Assembly: GCF_900199585.1 (NCBI RefSeq)
Contig: NZ_FZQY01000004.1
Coordinates: 434,001 to 498,000 of the forward strand
DNA: 64,000 nt
From: Helicobacter sp. 'house sparrow 1'
GTDB lineage: Bacteria > Campylobacterota > Campylobacteria > Campylobacterales > Helicobacteraceae
Direction of reading: 5' to 3'
Under the pieces are notes generated by a model that saw nothing but the letters and a program-made list of their open reading frames with translations, was not told the DNA's origin and did not search any database. Position numbers and translations under genes: made by a program. Shown here piece after piece: positions 10,169 to 20,700 of the stretch (position 1 is its first letter; each line of letters opens with the position of its first letter).

Positions 10169-10933
10169 CTAAAATATTTTTTCTAAAAGCTCAAAACCTA
10201 ATTTTAAATGATGTTTAAAATTATAAATAATTGATGGAATGATAACAATAATTACACAAAACGCAAGAGAAATTTTTACAGGGAAACCAATTGCAAGGAG
10301 ATTGAATTGAGGATGAGTTTTCATTATCATACCAAAGACTATATCTGTAAGTAAAATCATCCCTAAAATAGGAAAAGCCATTGCAAAACCGATGCTAAAT
10401 AAATTAGCAAAATTATAAACAATCACTTCAAAGAGATTGTATTTTGGGTTGAAATTCCCCAGTGGTATTTTAGAGAGACTTTCAGCCACAAAAGAAAAAA
10501 CTAGATGATGAAAATTTATTTGCAAGGCAATCAGTAGAGTAAGCATCATTAATACTTGGCCTACGATAGGCTTTTGTGATCCTGTAGCAGGATCATAGGC
10601 ACTTGCCATTGTAAGCCCCATAGAAAAACTAATGCTATCCCCTGCAAAAGCAATGGTAGAAAAAATAATCTGTAGTGCTAAAGAGGCCAAAAAGCCAAAT
10701 GATAATTCCATTATTCCAGCAAGTAAAAATTCTGTAATATTAAGATTAAGAGGTGCTTGTGGCAAGACATTGAAAAATAAAATACTCATAAAAAATGCAA
10801 GGGCTCCTCGCAAAGAAACAGGAATAAGTCCAGAATCAAAAAAGGGAAAAAATGCAAAAATCCCAGCAAATCTTAATAGGAGCAGTAAAAAGGCTTGTGT
10901 TTTACTATCTGTAAGGAGTGTTAAAAATTCCAT
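10169..10933 (-). CDS. fliR: Flagellar export apparatus protein FliR
   Basis: Membrane component of the flagellar type III export gate, where it packs with FliP and FliQ. 254 residues with about six hydrophobic segments, as in the family. Signature parts include RFAGIFAFFPFFDS, the GD...SFSMGLTMASAYDPATGSQKP region and a C-terminal amphipathic part. Its ATG overlaps the stop codon of the upstream HD-protein gene by one base, and moeA follows after nine bases, so export gate, HD hydrolase and cofactor enzyme are on one transcript. Confidence 0.95.
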   Translation of the reverse strand: MEFLTLLTDSKTQAFLLLLLRFAGIFAFFPFFDSGLIPVSLRGALAFFMSILFFNVLPQAPLNLNITEFLLAGIMELSFGFLASLALQIIFSTIAFAGDSISFSMGLTMASAYDPATGSQKPIVGQVLMMLTLLIALQINFHHLVFSFVAESLSKIPLGNFNPKYNLFEVIVYNFANLFSIGFAMAFPILGMILLTDIVFGMIMKTHPQFNLLAIGFPVKISLAFCVIIVIIPSIIYNFKHHLKLGFELLEKIF

Positions 10934-12129
10934 TACTCAAAATCTCTAAAAATAGCACCAATATCTATATCATTTATTCTAAGATCTTTACACTTATTAT
11001 AAATATTATTTGCGCCATCAATTAATTCATTTGAAGAAATTCCATGTGTGATTGAGATTCTTGCTTCCAAAAAAGCACTAAGCAAATCGCAAATCTTTAA
11101 AAATTCCCCATAAATAGGATTAAATTCATCTTGATTATAAGATTCTAGTAATTCTTTGGAATCTATAGCAGTTTTAGTGAAGCATTCCACCTTACAGCGG
11201 TTGCTAAATTCATCTTGTGTAAAGTATCGAATATCCTCAGCAATATTTTCAGGCACAATTTTTAAAATTTTATTTTCTACAGCTTCTCTTTCAATATTTT
11301 TAATTTGTTCATCAAGTCCCTTCACATTTCTTTTGATGGGTGAGATGATGTCTCTTGTGAGAATTTCAGGCAAATCGTGAAAAAGACCACATAAAAAGTG
11401 ATTGATACGCATTTGCTTGCATACTTTGATATCAAAACTTAAGAGGTAGCTACAGATTGCAACTACAAGAGTATGACCTAAAACACTTGTGGGAGGAACC
11501 CTTGGGGTTTGACTCCATCTTTTTTGGAATCTTAATTGACCAAACATAGTAATTAATTCCTTATAACTGTGAAAGAGAATGATTTTTTGTATTCCACTTA
11601 AGTTATAGTGATCTTCTACTTCTTTATCAATAATATTTTTAATATTTTGCACATCATACATAAAGGGTGCAAAATGATAGATAATATCAAACTCCCATTT
11701 TGAGGCATAAAAATGTGCTGCTTTCAAAATTTGGTGTTCTATATCATTGGGAGGATTTTTAAGATAGGATTCCATATTTGAGAAAAACTCATATCCCCTA
11801 AGGTCTTCTTTTATATTTTCTACTACAAAATCTGCAAGTTGATTGCGGTGTGTTTTTTGCAGGGTATAAAAAACAGGAGGTTTTATATCTGTAAGAACAA
11901 TGCGCGAGAAAAACTCAAAACAAAAATACTGAATGAGCTTCTCCCAATCAATAGAGATTTGCTTTTCATACTCTTCTAGTCTAGCTAGGATATAGGCAAT
12001 CACAATCTTATGTGCTTGCTTATCAAGTTCTACAAATTCTACAGGCGTGGCCTGATCATTCCATCTTCTAATAGAAGCAGCAATAAAAATCTTTCTCAAA
12101 AGAGAAGTACTTAATTTTGGTTTTTGCAT
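10933..12129 (-). CDS. HD-domain phosphohydrolase, YfbR-like
   Basis: Contains an HD metal-dependent phosphohydrolase core: GHTLVVAICSYLLS, then CGLFHDLPEILTRDIISPIKRN, which resembles the HD...E..TGD...PVK motif of YfbR-type 5'-deoxynucleotidases. At 398 residues it is about twice the length of YfbR, with an N-terminal half (about 1-190) that I do not recognise. A homologue sits beside fliR in H. pylori as an unnamed gene. Substrate is unknown: nucleotides are a reasonable guess from the motif. It starts 8 bases after rny and its stop overlaps the fliR start. Confidence 0.75.
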   Translation of the reverse strand: MQKPKLSTSLLRKIFIAASIRRWNDQATPVEFVELDKQAHKIVIAYILARLEEYEKQISIDWEKLIQYFCFEFFSRIVLTDIKPPVFYTLQKTHRNQLADFVVENIKEDLRGYEFFSNMESYLKNPPNDIEHQILKAAHFYASKWEFDIIYHFAPFMYDVQNIKNIIDKEVEDHYNLSGIQKIILFHSYKELITMFGQLRFQKRWSQTPRVPPTSVLGHTLVVAICSYLLSFDIKVCKQMRINHFLCGLFHDLPEILTRDIISPIKRNVKGLDEQIKNIEREAVENKILKIVPENIAEDIRYFTQDEFSNRCKVECFTKTAIDSKELLESYNQDEFNPIYGEFLKICDLLSAFLEARISITHGISSNELIDGANNIYNKCKDLRINDIDIGAIFRDFE

Positions 12130-12137
12130 CCTATTTC

Positions 12138-13706
12138 CTACCTTGCAAATTCTACAGATCGCATTTCTCGTATTACATTAACCTTAATCTCACTAGGATA
12201 TTTAAGATTGTTTTCTATATCTCTAGCAATCTCTCTTGCTAAAACTATAGTGCCCTCATCATCAACCAAATCAGCCCTTACAATCACTCTAACTTCTCTC
12301 CCAGCGCTAATAGCATAAGCTTGTTTTACTCCAAGCTTATTTGAAGCAATCTTTTCAATATCTTGCATTCTATGTAAGAAGTTTTCTAAAACCTCTCTTC
12401 TTGCCCCAGGTCTTCCAGCACTAATAGCATCAGCAGCGCATACAACAGCTGCTTCAATACTATTGGCTTCTTCATTGCCATGATGTGACATAATTGCATT
12501 AATAACCACAGGAGATTCATCATAGCGTTTGCAAAGCTCTGCACCTAGAGTTACATGATTACCGCTTTCTTGTGAGAGAACTTTGCCAATATCATGCAAT
12601 AATCCAGCACGACAGGCAAGTTGGCCATCACCCCCAAGCTCTAATGCCATTAATCTAGCAAGTCTTGCTACTTCCAAAGAATGCCCCAATGCATTTTGGC
12701 CAAAACTTGCACGATATTTTAATTTTCCAATCATTGCTTGAAGCTCAGGATGAATATCATGAAGTCCTAGGTCTAAAATTACCTTTTGGCCATCTTCAAG
12801 CACTTGATTTTCCATTTCTAAACATACTCTATTGTAGGTTTCTTCAATAGTTGCAGGTTGGATTCTGCCATCTTCAATAAGTTTTTCTAGAGTTTTTAAA
12901 GCGATGGCTCTGCGGTAGAGATTAAAACTACTAAGTACAATTACTCCAGGAGTATCATCAATAATCACATCCACGCCAGTAACCATTTCAAAGGTCTTTA
13001 TATTTCTACCTTCCTTACCAATAATTTTGCCCTTAACATCATCATTTGGCAAATGCACAACATTAATAAGTCTCTCTAAAGCAAATTCCCCCGCATAGCG
13101 TGAAGTGGCTTGTGCAATAATGTAATTCGCTTTCTTTTTTGCTTGTTCTATTGCTTCGTGTTCATAGCGTTTAATCATTCTGGCTTTTTGAAGACAAAGC
13201 TCCTCATCAAGTTGTTTTAAAAGCAGTTGTTTTGCCTCTTCTTTAGTAAATTGTGTATAAGAACTTAGAGTCTCTATAAGCTCATTAGATAGTTGCTTAT
13301 ACTCCTTTATGAGTTTGTCTTTTTCTGCTTCTTGATGTAAAATCTTGTTTTTTAGATCTTTTATTTTTTCTTTTTCACTTTTAATAAAGAGCATGTCCTT
13401 TTCATTTTGTTGAATTAGTTGGTATTCTTTTTCCTTGAGAGAACACATTTTTTCTTTATGTTCTTGTAATAAGTGATTATAGTTATCTTCATATTTTTTC
13501 TTTAGTTCAAGATCAAGTTCTTTTAATTTAATATTTTGATTTTGTAAAAGTGTTGTAGCTTCAAATTCTATGGCCTTAGCTTTGGCCTTGGCCTGTTCTA
13601 TAATAATTTGTGTGTTAGAGTAAAAAAATTTTTTAGTGATAAAGTATGTGATGATTCCAATGCAGCATCCGCTTATTAGGGAGCTTATAGCAATATAAGT
13701 GATCAT
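12138..13706 (-). CDS. rny: Ribonuclease Y
   Basis: Membrane-anchored endoribonuclease that starts mRNA decay. 522 residues from the chosen ATG: a membrane helix at the N-terminus (MITYIAISSLISGCCIGIIT), a long coiled coil (about 30-190), a KH RNA-binding domain with GRNIKTFEMVTGVD and an HD domain with HDIGKV and MSHHGNEEANS. Two in-frame upstream codons add seven residues, but AAAGG sits just before the ATG at 13704-13706 and the membrane helix then begins the protein. Its first 25 codons overlap the end of the cyclo-ligase gene in another frame. Confidence 0.95.
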   Translation of the reverse strand: MITYIAISSLISGCCIGIITYFITKKFFYSNTQIIIEQAKAKAKAIEFEATTLLQNQNIKLKELDLELKKKYEDNYNHLLQEHKEKMCSLKEKEYQLIQQNEKDMLFIKSEKEKIKDLKNKILHQEAEKDKLIKEYKQLSNELIETLSSYTQFTKEEAKQLLLKQLDEELCLQKARMIKRYEHEAIEQAKKKANYIIAQATSRYAGEFALERLINVVHLPNDDVKGKIIGKEGRNIKTFEMVTGVDVIIDDTPGVIVLSSFNLYRRAIALKTLEKLIEDGRIQPATIEETYNRVCLEMENQVLEDGQKVILDLGLHDIHPELQAMIGKLKYRASFGQNALGHSLEVARLARLMALELGGDGQLACRAGLLHDIGKVLSQESGNHVTLGAELCKRYDESPVVINAIMSHHGNEEANSIEAAVVCAADAISAGRPGARREVLENFLHRMQDIEKIASNKLGVKQAYAISAGREVRVIVRADLVDDEGTIVLAREIARDIENNLKYPSEIKVNVIREMRSVEFAR

Positions 13707-14256
13707 TCCTTTCCCTTTTAATACCAATTTGACTGCAAAAGAGAAAATCTCCCCTTATATCGTGATCTTGGGTAAGTATCTCTTTTGAAAAATAAAGATT
13801 TTTTGTTATAAAAATTACTTTTGGTTTAATCTTTAGTGCAGCAAAAAAACGATCATACATTCCTTTGCCAAAACCTATGCGCCTAAAAGTTCTATCAATG
13901 CCTAAAACAGGCGTTATCATAACATCAATTTTTTTTGGGTTTTGAATGCGTGTTTTGCATTCTAAAATTCCATATTTATTTTTTATTAAAGGCAGAGAGA
14001 ATTCTACTATAGCAAAGCTAACCCCTGTAACCTTTGGGATAAAAAGTTTATAGCCTTGTTTTTTTAGCTTATAAATTAATGGAAAAATATCAATTTCTAA
14101 TTTCAGTGGGCAATAAAGTAAAATATTTTTAGCTTTTAGTTGCTTAATTAAAAGAAATAATGCCTGATTAACTTGATATTTCTTTGAGTGATATTGATGG
14201 GATTGCCTCTCTAAAGAGCTCTTGCAAAACTTTCTAAACTTCTCTTTTGTATCCAT
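13633..14256 (-). CDS. 5-formyltetrahydrofolate cyclo-ligase
   Basis: Converts 5-formyl-THF to 5,10-methenyl-THF with ATP, recycling folate. 207 residues, with the family's glycine signature as GFGKGMYDRFFA and the N-terminal helix region containing RKFCKSSLERQ. The ILLYCPLKLEIDIFPLI segment matches the substrate-binding region. The last part (after about residue 182, ERNDHLYCYK and on) reads across the start of rny, giving a 74-base overlap. This tail looks unlike the usual C-terminus and may be dispensable. Starts at ATG 14254-14256, divergent from the lipoprotein gene. Confidence 0.88.
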   Translation of the reverse strand: MDTKEKFRKFCKSSLERQSHQYHSKKYQVNQALFLLIKQLKAKNILLYCPLKLEIDIFPLIYKLKKQGYKLFIPKVTGVSFAIVEFSLPLIKNKYGILECKTRIQNPKKIDVMITPVLGIDRTFRRIGFGKGMYDRFFAALKIKPKVIFITKNLYFSKEILTQDHDIRGDFLFCSQIGIKRERNDHLYCYKLPNKRMLHWNHHILYH

Positions 14257-14276
14257 TGTTTTATTTTTGTTTTTTG

Positions 14277-14282
14277 TATAAT
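14277..14282 (+). promoter_or_regulatory. -10 element upstream of the lipoprotein-ftsY-radA genes
   Basis: TATAAT lies 31 bases before the TTG start at 14314, in the 57-base spacer between divergent genes, with AAAGGG at about 14303-14307 as ribosome binding site. The upstream DNA is T-rich, as is usual for Helicobacter sigma80 promoters that lack a -35 box. Confidence 0.55.
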
Positions 14283-14313
14283 TGTAGGGTTTTTTTGGTT
14301 TAAAGGGAATTAT

Positions 14314-14847
14314 TTGAGAATTTTTAGTATTTTTTTGTTAGTTTTTCCACTACTTTTTTTTGGTTGTTTTCAAGACAAAAAAAAGGAAGGAGAGGAAAGA
14401 TATAGATTTGTTACACAACAAAATGAATATTTTGAAATAAAGAGCAATTTTTCTTTTCTTAGTCTTTTTCACAAGAAAAAACTCATAAAGAAAAATATTC
14501 TAGTGTTTTTCTTGGATATAGATAATCCAACTTGTTTTGAGTATTTTCAAGTTTTGGAAAATTTGCAAAGAGGTTACCCCGATTTGGAGGTTTTGGCAAT
14601 TAGTACAAGAAAGCTTGCAAAACAAGAATTTATAGATTTTTATACAAAATATAAAGTTAGCTTTTTGTTGTTAAATCCTTTGGAAGCAAAAAGTATTTTG
14701 AAAGATTTTTCTAAAAAATTTGCAGAAAAAAGAGAGATTGTTTTACCATTTTTAGTCCTATATGACAAGACACAAAAAATGTACCAATACTATGAGGGAG
14801 CTGTTCCTCAAGAGATGTTTATGTTTGATTTAAAAAATCTTAATTAA
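14314..14847 (+). CDS. Putative lipoprotein with thioredoxin-like fold
   Basis: 177 residues. Starts at TTG (no Met codon for a long way; AAAGGG lies six bases upstream). Residues 1-18 form a lipoprotein signal with lipobox LFFGC, so C18 would be lipidated. The remainder (KNILVFFLDIDNPTCFEYFQVLENLQ, later LPFLVLYDKTQK) resembles a thioredoxin-like beta-alpha-beta core, but the CxxC active site is absent: only one Cys follows the DNP. It may be a structural or partner-binding thioredoxin relative at the membrane. Precedes ftsY by 18 bases and is probably cotranscribed with it and radA. Confidence 0.7.
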   Translation: MRIFSIFLLVFPLLFFGCFQDKKKEGEERYRFVTQQNEYFEIKSNFSFLSLFHKKKLIKKNILVFFLDIDNPTCFEYFQVLENLQRGYPDLEVLAISTRKLAKQEFIDFYTKYKVSFLLLNPLEAKSILKDFSKKFAEKREIVLPFLVLYDKTQKMYQYYEGAVPQEMFMFDLKNLN

Positions 14848-14865
14848 GAAAGTGGGTTAGAATTC

Positions 14866-15735
14866 ATGTTTAGTTTTTTAAAAAAGACAACTCAAAATTT
14901 AAGTAGTTTTTTGGGGGCAAAAAAGCCAGAGATAGAAAAAGATCTACTTGAAGAAGCATTGATTGAAGCAGATGTTGATTATGAAATCATTGAGTTATTG
15001 CTAGAAAACTTACCGCAAAAAGTTACGCGTAATCAGTTAGAAGTGGGTCTGTGTAGATTCTTTAGGGGAGAAAGCTATTATGATAAAGTAACTTTAAAGC
15101 CCATTGAGACAAAGCCACTTGTGGAATTAATCATTGGAGTAAATGGGGCGGGTAAAACCACAACGATTGCAAAGCTTGCAAGATGCTATAAAAACCAAAA
15201 TAAAAAAGTTTTATTAGGAGCAGGTGATACCTTTAGGGCAGCAGCTATTGATCAACTAAAGCTATGGAGCGAGAAGCTAGAGGTGGATATCGTATCTACT
15301 CAATATGGAAGTGATCCAAGTGCATTAGCATTTGATGCAATTAGTGCAGGAATTGCAAGAGGAATGGATAATGTAATCATTGACACAGCAGGAAGACTGC
15401 ATAATCAAACCAATCTTAAAAATGAATTATTAAAGATTACCAAAGTTTGTTCCAAAGCTCTTAATAATAAGCCTTATCGTAAAATTTTAGTATTAGATGG
15501 AACTCAAGGGAGCTCAAGTATTAATCAGGCAAAGATTTTTCATGAGATGTTGCAAGTAGATGGGGTGATTGTTACAAAATTAGATGGCACAAGTAAGGGA
15601 GGAGCAATCCTAAGTATTATTTATGCGCTAAAGATTCCAATTATAGGTATTGGAGTGGGTGAGAGTGCAGATGATTTTGTAGAATTTGATGAAAATGTTT
15701 TTATTAAAGACTTTCTAGATTCTATTTTTGATTGA
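14866..15735 (+). CDS. ftsY: Signal recognition particle receptor FtsY
   Basis: SRP-receptor GTPase that delivers ribosome-nascent-chain complexes to the Sec translocon. 289 residues: the short form without the long acidic A-domain, as in Helicobacter. The N-domain is followed by G-domain motifs [15 protein letters not shown] (G1), GDTFRAAA (G2), [12 protein letters not shown] (G3), [10 protein letters not shown] (G4) and GIGVGE (G5). A GAGATGTTGC-type internal sequence gives no reason to doubt the ATG at 14866. Its stop overlaps a TTG codon two codons before the radA ATG. Confidence 0.95.
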   Translation: MFSFLKKTTQNLSSFLGAKKPEIEKDLLEEALIEADVDYEIIELLLENLPQKVTRNQLEVGLCRFFRGESYYDKVTLKPIETKPLVELIIGVNGAGKTTTIAKLARCYKNQNKKVLLGAGDTFRAAAIDQLKLWSEKLEVDIVSTQYGSDPSALAFDAISAGIARGMDNVIIDTAGRLHNQTNLKNELLKITKVCSKALNNKPYRKILVLDGTQGSSSINQAKIFHEMLQVDGVIVTKLDGTSKGGAILSIIYALKIPIIGIGVGESADDFVEFDENVFIKDFLDSIFD

Positions 15736-15737
15736 AA

Positions 15738-17078
15738 ATGGCAAAAAAACACACCCTTTTTGAATGTCAGCATTGTGGTTATCAGAGTTCTAAGTGGCTT
15801 GGAAAATGTAATAATTGCGGTGCTTGGGAAAGTTTTATTGAGTTAAAAACTAACCAAATACAGGATCTAAAAAATCTAGATATTGTGGGAAAAAATCCAC
15901 CTCTTCCAATTACAGATGTAGAATATGAAAGCTTTAGTCGCTTTAGTTCAACACAAGAAGAGTTTGATATTGTTTTGGGTGGGGGAATTGTCAAGGGAGG
16001 ATTGTATCTTATTGGAGGTAGCCCAGGAGTTGGAAAATCCACTTTGCTTTTAAAGGTATCAGGAGGGTTAGCACAAGAGGGCCACAATGTCCTTTATGTG
16101 AGTGGTGAAGAGAGTGCTGGACAGATTAAAATGCGAGCAGATCGCCTAAAATGTGTGCATCCAAGGCTATTTTTACTCAATGAAATTGAACTAAATATGA
16201 TTAAATCACATTTGGTGAGTAAAACTTATGGGATTTGTATTATTGATTCGATACAAACCATCTATAGCTCACAGATTCTCTCTGCTGCAGGATCTGTGTC
16301 TCAAGTAAGAGAAGTAACCTTTGAGTTGATGCGTATTTCTAAAGCCTATGGCATTGCTATTTTTATCATAGGGCATATTACAAAAGAGGGAAATATTGCA
16401 GGGCCTAGGGTATTGGAGCATATGGTAGATTGTGTATTGTATTTTGAGGGAGATCCTAGTAAGGAATTAAGGATATTAAGAGGATTTAAAAATCGTTTTG
16501 GAACTACAAGCGATGTTGGAATCTTTGAAATGAAAAATGATGGATTAATCAGTGCTAAAAATGCCTCAAAGCTGTTTTTTTCAAATAAAGCAAAAACATC
16601 AGGAAGTGCAATTACTGTTTTATTAGAGGGAAGTAGGGCTTTGATTTTGGAAATTCAAGCACTTGTGAGTGAAAGTAGTTTTGCCTCACCTAAGAGATCT
16701 GCTACAGGTTTTGATACAAACCGCTTAAATATGCTTCTTGCACTCTTAGAAAAAAAATTAGAGATTCCACTTAATCGCTATGATGTTTTTATCAATGTAG
16801 CAGGTGGAATAAAGATTTCAGAGACAAGTGCAGATCTTGCAGTGATTGCAAGTATTGTTTCAAGCTTTAAGAATCGTCCTCTTAATAATGATGTGGCATT
16901 CATTGGAGAAGTGAGTCTTATAGGTGATATTCGTGAAGTAAGCCAAATAGATATGCGCCTAAAAGAGATGGAAAATTATGGTTTTCAAAAAGCAATCCTG
17001 GCAAAAAAACCCTCGACAAAAACCAAGATCAAATGTTTTGAAGTTTCTGAGGTAACTAAGTTATTAGATTGGATGTAA
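15738..17078 (+). CDS. radA: DNA repair protein RadA (Sms)
   Basis: Hexameric DnaB-like helicase that drives branch migration during recombination, with RecA. 446 residues from the ATG at 15738. The N-terminal zinc finger (CQHC...CNNC, within the first 25 residues), Walker A GGSPGVGKST, the RadA-specific KNRFG motif (FKNRFGTTSD) and a C-terminal Lon-like domain are all present. An alternative TTG two codons upstream overlaps the ftsY stop; ATG giving MAKKHTLFEC is the usual start. Tightly coupled to ftsY. Confidence 0.95.
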   Translation: MAKKHTLFECQHCGYQSSKWLGKCNNCGAWESFIELKTNQIQDLKNLDIVGKNPPLPITDVEYESFSRFSSTQEEFDIVLGGGIVKGGLYLIGGSPGVGKSTLLLKVSGGLAQEGHNVLYVSGEESAGQIKMRADRLKCVHPRLFLLNEIELNMIKSHLVSKTYGICIIDSIQTIYSSQILSAAGSVSQVREVTFELMRISKAYGIAIFIIGHITKEGNIAGPRVLEHMVDCVLYFEGDPSKELRILRGFKNRFGTTSDVGIFEMKNDGLISAKNASKLFFSNKAKTSGSAITVLLEGSRALILEIQALVSESSFASPKRSATGFDTNRLNMLLALLEKKLEIPLNRYDVFINVAGGIKISETSADLAVIASIVSSFKNRPLNNDVAFIGEVSLIGDIREVSQIDMRLKEMENYGFQKAILAKKPSTKTKIKCFEVSEVTKLLDWM

Positions 17079-17787
17079 TAAGAGTTTTTATTGTTAAAAA
17101 ATGCATTTTTCACCTTAAGCTAAGGGTAAAAGCCTAAAATTGAAGTGATGAAATCTTTTTTAAATCCATAAAATTAATCCTATTTTTTATACAGTGCAAA
17201 GCAAAATATAATGACAATGTGCCATCAAGATAACCTATAACCCACTTATTCAAATATAACATTATAGAAAAGACAATGATGTAACATACAAAGACAAAAC
17301 TAGATGATAATAACATAATTGCTGCATATCATAATTGTTGGATAAGTTTTTTAAAATATTTTTAAGAATAAACTCTAGGTTAAAAGCACAAGCAAAACTT
17401 CAAACTGTAATTTTTATATCATTTTAGGATTAAAAAAATGGTTTTTAAATCAACTAATTTTTAGTTTCTTATTCTAAAAATAAGAGATTTAATCAATTTA
17501 ATTTATTTAAAAAATTAAGTAAAAATTCAAAATAAAATCTATATAATGTCAGCTCTTATGGTTTATAAATTGTTTTATGTTGTCATCTTATAGTTTAGAT
17601 CTTTATGATCATTTGTATGTGTTTTTTGCATTATTTAAGTAGTTATATTTAAGAATTTTATAAAGAGATACAAAGATATTTTTTATTGTATTTTGTAGTT
17701 ACTTTAAGCTTATGAACTGATTCTATCTGTGATTTGATACTTTTATAAACATAGGATTAAATTTAATTATATGGAGGAGGATTAGGC
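17079..17787 (+). other. 709-base intergenic region before the autotransporter
   Basis: Very AT-rich and without a convincing gene. The minus strand has a 60-codon frame (17134-17316) with one hydrophobic stretch, no ribosome site and no recognisable family; I do not count it as a gene. The right part holds the probable promoter and a long (about 235-base) leader of the autotransporter. A short inverted repeat (CCTTA-AGC-TAAGG, about 17113-17125) follows radA and might act as its terminator. Confidence 0.6.
17542..17547 (+). promoter_or_regulatory. Possible -10 element of the autotransporter gene
   Basis: TATAAT in the context atctaTATAATgtc, preceded by an A/T-rich tract and no clear -35 box. 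It would give an untranslated leader of about 235 bases, unusually long for this compact genome and a possible place for RNA-level control. Other AT-rich hexamers closer to the gene exist, so this is tentative. Confidence 0.4.
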
Positions 17788-20700
17788 ATGAGTTTTGATT
17801 TAAATAAAAAAGTATGGCATAGAGAGGAAGGGGATAGTAGTCTTACTATTTCTTCTTTAAAAGATGATTTTTCTAAAAGTTCAAAGTTTAAACCTCTTGT
17901 TGCAAGTTCTTTAGCACTACTTTTAGGCGTAGGCATTGTAAATGCGGAATGTGTAAGTAGTGGAGACAGCCCTATCTTATGTTCAGGATCTGATTTAGGA
18001 AGTACTCAAAAAGTTGAAACAATTACTAATGGGACACTTAAATGGGTAGAAGCTAACACTAGCAGTAGCAACTATGTAAAACCTACTTTTGAGGTTACAG
18101 GTGGAAAGACATCTACTGATATCAAAGATTTCACCATTATGTTTGGAAGCACAGGTGAATCCCCTAGTGGAGCTCTTGATGTTAATAAGCTCACTCTTAC
18201 AACAAAAAATGATAATTATTTTTCAATTGTTGGAGGAACAAAAGGGGTTCAGTTAGGAGATATAGCTGATAAGGGAACTTTAACAATAGATTTTAATGGT
18301 CAAAATAATAAGACTTTTGAGCTAGATTTTAGTAAGGCAACAAGTGATTTTTCCTTGATAGGAAATCTAGAAATTAGAGGGAGTGGAGGCCAAGCAGGCA
18401 ATGCATTTAATGCAAAGCTTAAGAGCGGAATACAGGGTGATATCACGATTAATTCTACAATAGCCACATCTACTTTTACAATAGGGGAAGGTTTTACAGA
18501 TAATTCCAACCATGTCAAATTAGATGGAAGCATTACTGCAAATAGTGGAGTTAATACTTTTGATTTTAAGGCTAATGGAGAAATTACAGGAAATATTACA
18601 GGAAGTGGTATCATAAACCTCATCCTTGCAGATACAAAAAGTCTTACATTAAAAGGAGAGACAAATAAGATTTCTCAACTATCTATAGGTAGTACCAAGG
18701 GCACACTTGTGCTTAATGCAGGAAATTCAAAAGCCAATACCACTACAATTTCTGAAATTACAAATGGAGATAAGCTAACGCTTCAATTTGATGGAACCGC
18801 AAATAAAACCTTAAAGCTTGAAGGCACTAATGGCATTGCTTCAGCAGGTAAAAGTGGAGATGGGGCATATACTCTTAAAAGTGTAAATCTTGGAGGTACT
18901 TCTACAAAAAATACTATCGATATTACAGGGATTACAGGAAGTGCCAAAGGTCTTACGATTGCTGATACAGTTATTGTAGAATCAGGTAAAGAACTAACCC
19001 TGAGATTAAAAGACCAAGCTTTGCTAACAGCAGGGATTAATGGAGATGGGATTAAAAATCTAGTGGTAGTAGGCTCAGAAAGTGGCAAGAGTGCTACCTT
19101 AAGAAATAGTGGAAATGAACTTGAATTTAGCTCTCTGACTTTTGAAAAAGGTAGTAAAGATCAAGATATTGCTGCACATCTTCTTACTATTAAAGATTCT
19201 TCTTTTAGTAGTTTAGTAATACAAGAGGGTGTAGAGGCTACACTTACTTTAGATGGAAGCACGATCTTAACATCTTCTTATATTGGAAAAATGAGTAATA
19301 CAGGGGGTATTTTTAATGTTGAATTAAAGAATAATAATGTTGAAAATAATGCAATACTGCATCTTGGAGATTCAAATGAAAAGGGAGATAATTCTTTTAG
19401 AATTAACTCTCTAAAAGCATTAGGTATAGGCAATGTGGTGGATATTACAAATATTTCAGGCACAAATAAAATTCTTATTATTACAGAAAAACTAGATGTA
19501 GCAAAAGATGGAAATTTAACTTTTATATTGGATGATGAGGAGTTGATCTTATTAGGTGGTGTTGATACAACAGAAAAAAAAGGAGATGTAAAGCTACTGA
19601 TAGATGCTTCTAAAGATAGTGATGCAAAACTAAGAGGGAAGAATCTTGCCTTCTCTAACCTAGCATTTTCACAAAGTAGCACTGATAATACAAGAGCACA
19701 GTTTACCCTAAGAAACGATGCAGTTTTTGATAGCATAACAACCAATCAAAGCTCTTCTAATAAGGCAACTTCTAAGTTTATTCTAGATGCAAGTGCTAAT
19801 GCAGTAACTGCAACTATAGGAAGTATTAAGGGTGAGAATTTAGATGTAGAGCTTAAGGGTAGTGCAAGTGGTGCTGAAAAAATAGCCACTTTAAATATCA
19901 CAGGCGGAACTAATACAATCAATAGAATTGGCGTAAAAAATCAGGGAAGTTTAGTTGTAGGTAATACTGCAACTACTATTACAGAACGAGTTTCCTTAAC
20001 AGAGAGCAATGGGTTAAATATAGAGGTTAAAGATAAAGCGGCTTTAACACTAGCAAAGGGAATTGATAGTGGTGATCAAGCAGCTGCTAATATAGTCTTT
20101 TTAGGTGGAACTCAAGCAAGTGCAGGTGGTATGAATGAAGCAACATATGCAACACTTATTCTTTTGGGGTCTGATGATAGTAAGATTAGTACCATATCAG
20201 CTAGAGGGATAAATAATATCTTTGATTTAACAAGGCTTGCAAGCACCAATAAAACACTTGCGGTTACAGGTGCAATAAAAGTAGGTGAGAGTGGGGATTT
20301 AACCTTTAAATTAAAAGATCAGACTCTTGTTTTACAAGAGGGTATTGCTGAGAATTTAAAAGGAGTTAATCTAGAAGTGATAAGTGATGCGAATTCTGGT
20401 GCAACACTTAAGGGAGGAGTAAATCTTAATTTCTCTACTTTAACTTTTGGAAACACTAAAGATCAAAAATCAAACCTCACTTTATTAAGTTCTGCAAGGT
20501 TTGATAATGTAAAAGCAGAAAAAGCACCTAAGGAAAATGAAATCAACACAACCACTCTTACTGTAGATGCTATGGGAGCTAAAGGGAATGTAACTGCAAC
20601 TATCGGAGGTATTATAGGTAGTAATCTAGATGTGGTCCTTAAGAGTGGAAAAGAAGCATCTGGTAATGCGGTTACTTATACAGCTAGCTTAGATATTGCA

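Noticed and set aside
17134-17316. 60-codon minus-strand frame before the autotransporter
   Set aside because: No ribosome site, no recognised family, odd residue mix for this AT-rich region. Could be remnant or repeat, but not supportable as a gene.
18300-19745. Several long minus-strand frames opposite the autotransporter
   Set aside because: They arise from the Gly/Ser/Thr/Asn-rich repeats on the plus strand and show no domain or ribosome site.
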